A stretch of 64,000 nucleotides of DNA from Fuscibacter oryzae (GTDB lineage: Bacteria; Pseudomonadota; Alphaproteobacteria; Rhodobacterales; Rhodobacteraceae), in assembly GCF_016765795.1 (NCBI RefSeq), contig NZ_JAESVP010000001.1:62001-126000 (forward strand), written 5' to 3'. The position numbers and the translations under genes were made by a program. The notes beneath the pieces are model-generated. The model was given only the letters and a program-made list of their open reading frames with translations, did no database searches and was not told where the DNA came from. Of this stretch, positions 17,301 through 23,418 are shown one piece after another; position 1 is the stretch's first letter, and every line of letters begins with the position of its first letter.

Positions 17301-17707
17301 ACTCCGCCCTGCCCGTCCTCCAGCACCTTGCCCGTCAGCATCAGCGCCCAGGTCGAGGCGTTGACAAGGCTTGATGAGGCTTCGCCCAGATGCTTGCCCC
17401 AGTTCGACGGCGCGATCTTGTCTTCGATCAGCGCGTCGATGGTCAGCTTGTCGGGCACCCGCAGCATCGCCTCGGCCAGACACATCAGCGCCACGCCCTC
17501 ACGGGTGGACAGCCCGTATTCCGACAGAAAATGTTCCATCATCGTCGGCTTGGCTTCCGAACGGATGCGGCGGACCAGATCAGCACCCTTGGCCGTGATG
17601 CGCTGACGAAGAGAGGCATCCAGAGCCGCCTCGGACACCAGCGCGTCCAAAAGCGCCGCCTCGTCTTGGAACTTGGCGGTCAGGGTGAATTGCGACAGGT
17701 CGGTCAT
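14309..17707 (-). CDS. putA: Bifunctional proline dehydrogenase / P5C dehydrogenase PutA
   Basis: PutA oxidises proline to glutamate in two steps using FAD and NAD. The 1132-residue protein starts MTDLSQFTL, so it lacks the N-terminal ribbon-helix-helix of self-regulating PutA. The proline dehydrogenase barrel is at about 150-480 (KLSALHPRYE, VRLVKGAYWDSEIKRAQ, FATHNAQTV). The aldehyde dehydrogenase spans about 540-1010 (GAISPWNFPLAIF, VFTGSTATAQ, catalytic Cys in SAGQRCSALR), with a C-terminal ALDH-like tail after it. ATG at 17707 is preceded by CGGAGG; the frame extends 19 codons further but into the putR promoter region. It is divergent from putR, its likely activator gene. Confidence 0.96.
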   Translation of the reverse strand: MTDLSQFTLTAKFQDEAALLDALVSEAALDASLRQRITAKGADLVRRIRSEAKPTMMEHFLSEYGLSTREGVALMCLAEAMLRVPDKLTIDALIEDKIAPSNWGKHLGEASSSLVNASTWALMLTGKVLEDGQGGVAGTLRAMIRRLGEPVIRTAVGRAMKEMGRQFVLGQTIDAALDRARTREAQGFTYSYDMLGEAAMTGADAARYAREYGNAIGAIARACDKGSVQTNPGISIKLSALHPRYEVAQEARVMAELVPVVLKLAQAAKAAKMGMNIDAEEQDRLVLSLKVIKAVLADPSLAGWDGFGVVVQAYGKRAGLVIDWLYETAKRLDRKIMVRLVKGAYWDSEIKRAQVEGMPGFSLFTTKVATDISYIANAKKLIGYADRIYPQFATHNAQTVAAILELAGGVAFEFQRLHGMGERLHDIVLAETKGRCRIYAPVGAHRDLLAYLVRRLLENGANSSFVHQIVDETMSPEEVARDPFEALPTARAPASLVTPQALFGAARMNSTGFDQSDEEALVRIEVARAALAEAGALTVRPATGTLHPVTNPATGEQIGEVLHCDAATVTRAIEDAQPWTAPAAERAEILRRAADLYEANFGAIFATLAREAGKTLPDAIGELREAVDFLRYYASEGEHATGTARGIIGAISPWNFPLAIFSGQIAAALMAGNAVIAKPAEPTPIIAALGVRLLHEAGVPVSALQLIPGRGGVIGTALASDARVKGLVFTGSTATAQTIARNMGANLSPGTPLIAETGGLNAMIVDSTALPEQAVRDVVNSAFRSAGQRCSALRCLYVQEDIAPHVIEMIKGAMNELVVGDPWAFATDVGPVIDTRAQSGIADYLAEHRARILHQLAVPASGTFIPPTMLRVTGIEDLDREIFGPVLHVATFKGEDLGRVVDAINAKGFGLTFGLHTRIDARVQEVAGAIHVGNIYVNRNQIGAVVGSQPFGGEGLSGTGPKAGGPNYLGRFFAPVPAPLAGQPWAGKADVARLGQELKAHAPRQISEQFMPGPTGELNRLTLHSRAPVLCLGPGKAAAAAQKLSVDRLGGVGVAVDGALAAATLSSLEGLSAALWWGDATEGRALAQALADRDGEIVQLITAQPDLAHVAHERHLCVDTTAAGGNAALLAG

Positions 17708-17747
17708 GTGGGCCTCCGAAGGTTTCCGCCTTTTTACCGGATAGCCC

Positions 17748-17764
17748 ATGGTCGATGTGACCAT
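17748..17764. promoter_or_regulatory. Candidate PutR operator ATGGTC-N5-GACCAT
   Basis: A perfect inverted repeat with 6-bp arms and 5-bp spacer lies in the 105-bp putA-putR gap, 41-57 bp upstream of the putA start. Lrp-family dimers bind such sites, and PutR activates putA in Rhodobacter. The assignment rests on position and symmetry only. Confidence 0.5.
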
Positions 17765-17812
17765 TATGTTGAATTTACAAAGGCGAATCGACCAAATTTC
17801 ACGAGGATTTCG

Positions 17813-18277
17813 ATGTCCGACCCCCTTGACCCAGTGAATCGCAAGATCCTCGCCGAACTTTTGGCCAATGGCCGCATCCCGATGAGCGACCTTGCCGAGA
17901 AGGTGGGGCTTTCCAAGACGCCCGTGTCCTTGCGCGTCCGCCAGATGGAGGAGGCCGGGCTGATCACCGGCTATCGCGCCATCCTGTCACCGATGAAACT
18001 GGGCCTGACCCATGTAACCTATGTCGAGGTCAAGATGAGCGACACGCGGCAAAGCGCGCTCGACAAGTTCAACGAGGCGGTGCGTGCCATCGCCGAGGTG
18101 GAAGAATGCTACATGATCGCGGGGGGCTATGACTATCTGCTGAAGGTCCGCTCGCGCGATATGGTGCATTTCCGGCAAATCATGGCGGAAAAGATCTCTT
18201 CCCTGCCCTTTCTGCATGCCACATCCAGCTTTGTCGCGATGGAGGCGGTGGTCGAACAGAACTGGACCCCACCGTAA
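17813..18277 (+). CDS. putR: Lrp/AsnC-family activator of putA (PutR)
   Basis: A 154-residue Lrp-type regulator. The N-terminal helix-turn-helix is at about 5-55 (KILAELLANGRIPMSDLAEKVGLSKTPVSLRVRQME), and a C-terminal RAM ligand-binding domain follows (EVEECYMIAGGYDYLLKVRSRDM). It is divergently paired with putA, exactly the arrangement of PutR in Rhodobacter capsulatus, where it activates putA in response to proline. The ATG at 17813 follows ACGAGGATTTCG; longer upstream frames run antisense through putA. A candidate palindromic operator lies in the shared gap. Confidence 0.92.
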   Translation: MSDPLDPVNRKILAELLANGRIPMSDLAEKVGLSKTPVSLRVRQMEEAGLITGYRAILSPMKLGLTHVTYVEVKMSDTRQSALDKFNEAVRAIAEVEECYMIAGGYDYLLKVRSRDMVHFRQIMAEKISSLPFLHATSSFVAMEAVVEQNWTPP

Positions 18278-18292
18278 GGATTGAGTCACCTC

Positions 18293-18310
18293 AGAATATG
18301 GTATACGATC
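18293..18310 (+). promoter_or_regulatory. Shared motif AGAATATG-GTATACGATC, copy 1
   Basis: This sits 24 bp before the first racemase-family gene. 16 of 18 bases match the copy at 20940-20957 upstream of the second racemase-family gene and the GntR gene. GTATAC is self-complementary and resembles core sites of FadR/FCD-type GntR regulators. It probably marks a common operator. Confidence 0.6.
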
Positions 18311-18334
18311 TACCTTGAAAAAGGGAGAAGCGCC

Positions 18335-19387
18335 ATGACGTTCAAAAGGATGATTCACGCGGTCGATACCCATGCCGGCACGCCGATGCGGGTGATCACC
18401 GGGGGCGTACCGCATATTCCTGGCGCGACCGTCTACGAGAAAATGAAGTGGCTGGAGGCGAATGATGACCAGCTTCGCAAACTCGTCCTGCGCGAGCCGC
18501 GCGGATATCCGGCGCATTGCTGCAACCTTCTGGTGCCGCCCTGCCACCCCGAGGCCGATGCGGGCTATATCATCATGGAGCAGGTCGAATATCCGATGAT
18601 GTCGGGCGGCAATACGATCTCGGTTGTCACGGTGCTGCTGGAAATGGGCATCCTGCCGATGAAAGAGCCGGTGACCGAGCTGATGCTGGAAGCGCCCGCC
18701 GGGCTGATCCGGGTTCGGGCCGATTGCGCGGGTGGCAAGGTCAAGGCGGTGACCTTCCGCAATGTTCCGGCCTTTGCCGCCCATATCGACGCCGAAATCG
18801 ACGTGCCGCATCTGGGCAAGGTGCGGGTAGATGTGGGCTGGGGCGGCATGTTCTATGTCATCGCAGATGTGCGCCAGTTCAAGGGGCTGGAACTGAAGCC
18901 CGAACATGGCGGCGAGATTGTCCGCATCTCGGCGATGATCCGGCAAGCTGCAATCGAGCAATTGCAAGTGAACCATCCAGACTATCCCGGCGTCGGCATC
19001 ACCATTTCGCAGCTTTCCGGCCCGTCGGATGACCCCAAGGCCGACTGGAAGAATGCCGTGACCATGGCCACCGGCCCGCTGTCCTGGGACGATCCTGCGA
19101 CATGGACCGGCGCGCTGGACCGTTGCCCCTGTGGCACCGGCACCTGCGCCAAGATGGCAACGCTGCATGCCAAGGGCGAGTTGAAGCTGAACCAGCCCTT
19201 CCGCCATCAGGGGCTTTTGGGCAACATCTATACCGGCCATCTGGTTGACGAGGTGACGCTGCATGGCCGCAAGGCGGTTGTGCCGACGATCACCGGCACA
19301 AGCTGGATTTACGGCATGAACACCATGGTGCTGGACCCCGACGACCCTTTCACCGAGGGCTTTACCATCGGCGACATCTGGGCCTGA
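18335..19387 (+). CDS. Proline racemase-family enzyme, Ser/Cys type (probable 4-hydroxyproline 2-epimerase)
   Basis: A 350-residue cofactor-independent enzyme of the proline racemase superfamily. The first catalytic position is Ser, in YPMMSGGNTISVV (about residue 90). The second is Cys, in DRCPCGTGTCAKM (about 266). Ser/Cys members of this family have been described as 4-hydroxyproline 2-epimerases, which convert trans-4-hydroxy-L-proline to cis-4-hydroxy-D-proline. It follows putR by 57 bp in the same direction and carries its own upstream GTATACGATC motif, so it is probably controlled by the nearby GntR protein. ATG at 18335 has AAGGGAGAAG upstream. Proline racemase activity is the main alternative. 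Confidence 0.85.
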   Translation: MTFKRMIHAVDTHAGTPMRVITGGVPHIPGATVYEKMKWLEANDDQLRKLVLREPRGYPAHCCNLLVPPCHPEADAGYIIMEQVEYPMMSGGNTISVVTVLLEMGILPMKEPVTELMLEAPAGLIRVRADCAGGKVKAVTFRNVPAFAAHIDAEIDVPHLGKVRVDVGWGGMFYVIADVRQFKGLELKPEHGGEIVRISAMIRQAAIEQLQVNHPDYPGVGITISQLSGPSDDPKADWKNAVTMATGPLSWDDPATWTGALDRCPCGTGTCAKMATLHAKGELKLNQPFRHQGLLGNIYTGHLVDEVTLHGRKAVVPTITGTSWIYGMNTMVLDPDDPFTEGFTIGDIWA

Positions 19388-19394
19388 ACACCTG

Positions 19395-19583
19395 TTACCC
19401 CGCGATGGCGGCAAGCCGGGCCAGCCGGTCCAGTTGCCGCGTCAGCCTTTCTGTGAAATCCGGCGCGCAAAGTGTGGGTGATCCACCATGCCGCTGTCGG
19501 GCGGCTGACTTGCGGTCAGGAAATGGCCAGTCCCTATCGGCCAGCTTGCCCCGATAAACGACGCCGCCATTTCTGCGCTTGCC
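19395..19583 (-). pseudogene. Possible C-terminal gene remnant
   Basis: On the minus strand 62 codons are open between TAG (19584-19586) and TAA (19395-19397), with no ATG, GTG or TTG start. The end reads APDFTERLTRQLDRLARL, an amphipathic helix resembling a real protein tail. It may be the last part of a deleted gene in the hydroxyproline block; I cannot name it. Confidence 0.3.
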
Positions 19584-19640
19584 CTAGACGCGCGACAGGC
19601 GGCCTATGCCAAAGCGCGGGTTCGGTTTGGGCCAAAAGCG

Positions 19641-19841
19641 TCACGGCTTAACCGCAGGTTTCGCGGCATAGGATTGCCCGCCCACGAACCAATCTTCGCG
19701 CGCAACCTCGGTGAAAATCACGTCCAGAGCCTCGGGCTTGGTGCCGCAAACCTCGCCAAACGCCGCGATGATGCGGTCAACGAGGGCCTGTTTCATCTCC
19801 GGGCTGCGGCCCGGCAAAAGTTCGACGCGGACAATTGGCAT
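19641..19841 (-). CDS. 4-oxalocrotonate tautomerase-family protein
   Basis: A 66-residue tautomerase. ATG at 19841 is followed directly by Pro, which becomes the catalytic N-terminal Pro1 after Met removal (PIVRVELLPGRSPE). Arg11 is conserved. The Arg39 position of the classical enzyme is Asp and the Phe50 position is Trp (AREDWFVGG), so the substrate differs from 4-oxalocrotonate. The in-frame upstream GTG at 19844 would bury Pro1 and is rejected; AAGGA lies 9 bp before the ATG. It follows the Ser/Thr racemase-family gene by 46 bp as its operon partner. It may speed an enamine-imine tautomerisation in hydroxyproline breakdown (inference). Confidence 0.85.
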   Translation of the reverse strand: MPIVRVELLPGRSPEMKQALVDRIIAAFGEVCGTKPEALDVIFTEVAREDWFVGGQSYAAKPAVKP

Positions 19842-19887
19842 CACAATATTCCTTTTTTCATTGGCCCAATCAGCATTGGCACCGCTT

Positions 19888-20925
19888 TTACTGGCCAGCC
19901 TTCATCGGCCAGGTGTCGGCAACCCTGTAACCGCCCGGCCAAGGGTCAGAGGGGTCCAGCATATGCTGATGCGTGCCCGTCACCCAAGCCCTTCCGCTGA
20001 TCTGCGGGCGAATGGCGGGCAGATCGCCCACCCGCGCCTGCCCAAGGATCGTGCCATGAAACTCGGACCCGATGACCGAAACGCCGGTCAGCCGGTCGCC
20101 CACCTTCATCTCTCCTTTGGCATGCAACAGCGCCATCCGCGCCGAAACCGCCGTGCCGGTCGGCGACCGATCAAGCTTTCCCGGCTGGATAGAGACGACC
20201 GACTTCGCCCGCAGGCCATGGGCATCGCGGGTCAGCGCGCCGGCAAAAAGGCAAAAGGAATGGTGGCGCCAATCGGGACGCTCGGGGTGGTGGAAGGCAA
20301 GCTGACGGTTGGCGGCATCGGTGATCCTGACCCCCAGAACCGCCAGATCGCGCGCCTCGTGGGTCTCCAGCGACAAGCCCAGCGCGGGGGCATCGACCAC
20401 AACGAAACTGTCGCCGCCAAAGGCCGTGTCAACCGTCAGGGTGCCTACCCCCTCGATCTCCAGCGGAACCGACAAACGAGAGGCAAAAGACGGCAGGTTT
20501 TCGACGTAAATCCGTTCGGCCTTGCCATCCCGACACTCGGCACGGACATGGACAAGCCCCCCCGGCGCCTCCAGCACCATCTCGGTCAAAGGTTCGGTCA
20601 TCGGCAGGATGCCAGTTTCCAAAAGCACCGTAGCCACGCAGATCGAGTTTGAACCCGACATCGGCGGCGTGTCTTCCGGCTCCATGATGATCCAGCCCAT
20701 CTGGGCGCGCGGGTCTTTGGGCGGCACCAGCAGATTGACATGGCGAAAGACCCCGCCGCGCGGCTCATTCAACACAAAGTTGCGCAGGGTCTGATCCTGC
20801 GCGATCCATGTCCGCTGGTCCCACAGCGTGGCACCGGGGGGCGGGGCGACACCGCCGACAATGACATCGCCAACCTCGCCTTCGGCATGGGCCGAGACGA
20901 CATGAATCACTTTGGTACTGCGCAT
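19888..20925 (-). CDS. Proline racemase-family enzyme, Ser/Thr type (possible 3-hydroxyproline dehydratase)
   Basis: A 345-residue member of the proline racemase superfamily in which both usual catalytic cysteines are replaced. Ser is in [13 protein letters not shown] (about residue 90) and Thr in [13 protein letters not shown] (about 250). Family knowledge: loss of the second Cys to Thr marks trans-3-hydroxy-L-proline dehydratases, but those I know retain the first Cys. A dehydratase-like rather than racemase activity is therefore expected, with the role of Ser open. It is co-transcribed with the tautomerase and divergent from a GntR regulator, with a GTATACGATC motif in the 109-bp gap. ATG at 20925. 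Confidence 0.8.
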   Translation of the reverse strand: MRSTKVIHVVSAHAEGEVGDVIVGGVAPPPGATLWDQRTWIAQDQTLRNFVLNEPRGGVFRHVNLLVPPKDPRAQMGWIIMEPEDTPPMSGSNSICVATVLLETGILPMTEPLTEMVLEAPGGLVHVRAECRDGKAERIYVENLPSFASRLSVPLEIEGVGTLTVDTAFGGDSFVVVDAPALGLSLETHEARDLAVLGVRITDAANRQLAFHHPERPDWRHHSFCLFAGALTRDAHGLRAKSVVSIQPGKLDRSPTGTAVSARMALLHAKGEMKVGDRLTGVSVIGSEFHGTILGQARVGDLPAIRPQISGRAWVTGTHQHMLDPSDPWPGGYRVADTWPMKAGQ

Positions 20926-20939
20926 GATGGCCCTCTTTT

Positions 20940-20957
20940 AGAATAACGTATACGATC
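20940..20957. promoter_or_regulatory. Shared motif AGAATAAC-GTATACGATC, copy 2
   Basis: This lies in the divergent gap between the Ser/Thr racemase-family gene (start 20925) and the GntR gene (start 21035). It differs from copy 1 (18293-18310) at two central bases only. Its position could let one regulator control both directions, including its own gene. Confidence 0.6.
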
Positions 20958-21034
20958 ATATCAGCAGGTCAATCGCCAGATTTGCGCCCTGCCCCCAATT
21001 GAGCTATCGGCAGAAGCCAAAGACGGAGGATGCC

Positions 21035-21706
21035 ATGACTTTGGGATTGCAGGACGTGCCTGACCTTGGTGCTGCGCCCTCGACCTCGCAGGTGGTGCTG
21101 CGCCACCTGCGCGCGGCCATCGTTTCCGGCGATCTGGCCGAGGGGGCGCCGATCGGTCAGGACGATGTGGCGCGGCGGTTCAACGTCAGCAAGATTCCGG
21201 TGCGCGAGGCGCTGAAGCAGCTGGAGGCCGAGGGGTTCGTGACCTTCCTGCGCAATCGCGGCGCGGTCGTTGCCAGCCTTTCCGAACCAGAGATTGCCCA
21301 GGTCTTCGAAGTCCGCGCCATGCTTGAGGCGCAGGCAATCAAACTGGCGGTTCCCCTGATGACGCCAGAACACCTCGCGCGGGCAGAGGCCGCAGCCGCA
21401 GTCTTTGCGGCAGAGCCGGATGTCTCGCAATGGGCGGCGCGGAACTGGGAATTTCACTCTGCGCTTTACGCCCCCGCCGGACGCGACTTTCTTATGGGCC
21501 TGATCCGCCAGATCAATGATCGGGTTGCCCGCTTTCTGCGCGTTCAGTTGACGGTCTCCGGCGGCCACTTTCATGCCGTGACAGAGCATCATGAGATCCT
21601 TTCCGCCTGCCGCCAATGCAAGGCCGAATTGGCCGCCACCCTGACCCATGATCATATCATGGGTGCCTGCCGATCCCTGAGCATCCATCTGCCGCGCAAA
21701 GACTGA
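21035..21706 (+). CDS. GntR-family regulator (FadR/FCD subfamily)
   Basis: A 223-residue regulator. The N-terminal winged helix-turn-helix is at about 15-80 (LRAAIVSGDLAEGAPIGQDDVARRFNVSKIPVREALKQLEAEG). The C-terminal all-helical FCD ligand domain has metal-type histidines in WEFHSALYAPAG, TEHHEILSAC and LTHDHI. ATG at 21035 has ACGGAGGATGCC upstream; an earlier TTG at 20999 is less likely. It is divergent from the Ser/Thr racemase-family gene, and the same motif also precedes the Ser/Cys epimerase, so it is the probable regulator of the hydroxyproline genes. Ligand unknown; hydroxyproline or a breakdown product is the natural guess. Confidence 0.88.
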   Translation: MTLGLQDVPDLGAAPSTSQVVLRHLRAAIVSGDLAEGAPIGQDDVARRFNVSKIPVREALKQLEAEGFVTFLRNRGAVVASLSEPEIAQVFEVRAMLEAQAIKLAVPLMTPEHLARAEAAAAVFAAEPDVSQWAARNWEFHSALYAPAGRDFLMGLIRQINDRVARFLRVQLTVSGGHFHAVTEHHEILSACRQCKAELAATLTHDHIMGACRSLSIHLPRKD

Positions 21707-21713
21707 TGCGACC

Positions 21714-21905
21714 TTGGCGGCCTATGCGTTCGGGATCACCTGGGCCCGCGCCTTCGTTGATGGCAACAAGCGCACCGGCTTTGTCGCGGCCGTCACCTTC
21801 CTACGCCTGAGCCCAGAAAACCTGTGTCCCTACCTCAAAAAGGGCGTTCGGATGATGGAGGATCTGGCCTCTAGCGCCATGGCAGAGGAGAGTTTTGCAA
21901 GCTGA
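21714..21905 (+). pseudogene. doc: Relic of a Doc/Fic-type toxin gene
   Basis: About 63 codons match the C-terminal half of Doc (death-on-curing) toxins. LAAYAFGI leads into AFVDGNKRTGFVAAVTFLRL, then an acidic helix and EDLASSAMAEESFAS. The Fic-core motif HPFxxGNKRT has its essential His replaced by Arg (RAFVDGNKRT). The first half, about 60 residues, is missing, and no Phd antitoxin gene precedes it. The fragment begins 7 bp after the GntR stop, so a deletion probably joined them. It should be inactive. Confidence 0.8.
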
Positions 21906-22308
21906 CTGCACGATTGCGAAAAGCTGCCGACCAAAATAACGGGCCGCCAGAACAGGCAATCGGGGAATGGCTAGCTTTTCTCGCCGCCCCCATCCCGCAG
22001 CCTGAAGACCCCTCATCTACACCCGCCCAAGGGCTATCGCCGGTCCTGTCTGCTATGGCACCGCATTGATGCCCGGCAAACCGGGTGTGCTGCTGTGATT
22101 TCCGGCTGCACGCTCATTATGTGAACGGCCCGGTTCATTTTTTCCGAAAAACCAAGCGCGCTTTCTTGTAAATCCGCATTTGCCGGATATGTTCCCTCGA
22201 CTGACGGGCCAATCCTATCGGGCATCGCCACGATGGCATTCACCTTCAAACCAGATAGATCCCGCGTTCTGCCGACTTTGGCTGACGCAAAGCATTACAG
22301 GAGCATCC
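21906..22308. other. 403-bp gap before the RND operon
   Basis: No coding frame is convincing here. A TGAAC-N6-GTTCA inverted repeat at 22122-22137 is followed by ATTTTTT, so it could act as a terminator for the GntR/doc side or as a repressor site for the efflux operon. The region is richer in A/T than flanking genes and presumably holds the efflux promoter. Confidence 0.5.
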
Positions 22309-23409
22309 ATGTTCAAGCGGTTGGCAATTGCAGTTACTCTTTTAGGGCTGATCGTGGGGGGTATCGTCTGGTTCAAATCGTTCCGCGATGGAATGATCGC
22401 GCAATATCTGTCTGGCATGGTGCCGCCGCCGGTCCCGGTGACCAGTGAAAAGGTTGAAACAGTGACATGGGAGCCGGGCATCGAAGCCGTTGGCACCGCC
22501 ATTGCCGCCAGCGGGGTCGATCTGGCCACCCAGTCGGGCGGGTTGGTACGCGAGATCCAGTTCACGGCCAATGATCGCGTCACCAAGGGCCAGTTGCTGG
22601 TGCAGATTGATGATGCCAGCGAACAGGCCTCGCTTGCGGCGGCCAAGGCGGCCCTTGGCGTTGCCCAGACCGAAGCGACCCGCGCCCAGACCCTGAGCGA
22701 ACGCGGTGTCAGTGCCGCAACCACCGTCGAAAGCGCCGAGGCGCAGACCGAGGCTGCCCGCGCACAGGTGGCACAGGTGCAGACCGCCCTGGATGACAAA
22801 CGCCTGACCGCCCCGTTTGACGGCGTGATCGGCATTCCGCAGATCGAGGTGGGCCAGTATGTCGGCGTTGGAACCACCTATGCCACGCTGCAAGACCTGA
22901 GCAGAATGCGGGTCGATTTCGCGGTGCCGGAACAGCAGATGGGCCTGCTGTCGCTGGACCGCCCCGTGACCATCAAGACTGAAGTGGGTGATTTCAGCGC
23001 CGATGGCCATATCATCGCCATTGAACCGCGCGTCGATCCGAACTCCCGCATGGTCTCGGTGCGGGCCGAGGTAGAGAATGCCTCGGGCAAACTGTCGCCC
23101 GGTCAGTTCCTGCGGGTGCGTGTGTCGCTGCCGTCCGAGCCGAATGTGATCGCGGTGCCGCAAACGGCTATCAGCTCCTCGCTTTACGGCGATTCCATTT
23201 ATGTGATCCGGCAGGGTGAAACGGCGGAAGAGCAAAAGGTCGAACAGGTCTTTGTGACGCTGGGCCGTCGCTCCGGGGCACGGATCGAGGTGATCAAGGG
23301 CCTTACCGCTGGTGAGGAAATCGTGACATCCGGCCAGAACCGCCTGACCAATGGCGGCAAGGTCAAGGTTGATAATTCGGTCGTGCTGACCGCGCCTGCG
23401 GGCGAGTAA
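22309..23409 (+). CDS. RND efflux periplasmic adaptor (membrane fusion protein)
   Basis: A 366-residue HlyD/AcrA-type adaptor bridging the inner-membrane pump to an outer-membrane channel. It has a single N-terminal membrane anchor (LAIAVTLLGLIVGGIVWF, residues 4-21) with no lipobox Cys. A barrel-sandwich half (LVREIQFTANDRVTKGQLLVQIDD) precedes an alpha-hairpin rich in Ala/Gln/Glu at about 105-165. The second half-motif (LDDKRLTAPFDGVIGIPQIEVGQ) and beta-barrel (PNSRMVSVRAEVEN, LSPGQFLRVRVSLP) follow. ATG at 22309 has ACAGGAGC upstream. It is 9 bp from the pump gene. No outer-membrane factor is encoded here, so a shared TolC-like channel must serve. Confidence 0.92.
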   Translation: MFKRLAIAVTLLGLIVGGIVWFKSFRDGMIAQYLSGMVPPPVPVTSEKVETVTWEPGIEAVGTAIAASGVDLATQSGGLVREIQFTANDRVTKGQLLVQIDDASEQASLAAAKAALGVAQTEATRAQTLSERGVSAATTVESAEAQTEAARAQVAQVQTALDDKRLTAPFDGVIGIPQIEVGQYVGVGTTYATLQDLSRMRVDFAVPEQQMGLLSLDRPVTIKTEVGDFSADGHIIAIEPRVDPNSRMVSVRAEVENASGKLSPGQFLRVRVSLPSEPNVIAVPQTAISSSLYGDSIYVIRQGETAEEQKVEQVFVTLGRRSGARIEVIKGLTAGEEIVTSGQNRLTNGGKVKVDNSVVLTAPAGE

Positions 23410-23418
23410 GGAGCGGCC

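Noticed and set aside
14363-17374. Long plus-strand frames opposite putA (345 and 593 codons)
   Set aside because: Both are antisense to a complete PutA with intact motifs; their products show only repetitive Gly/Arg/His-rich sequence.
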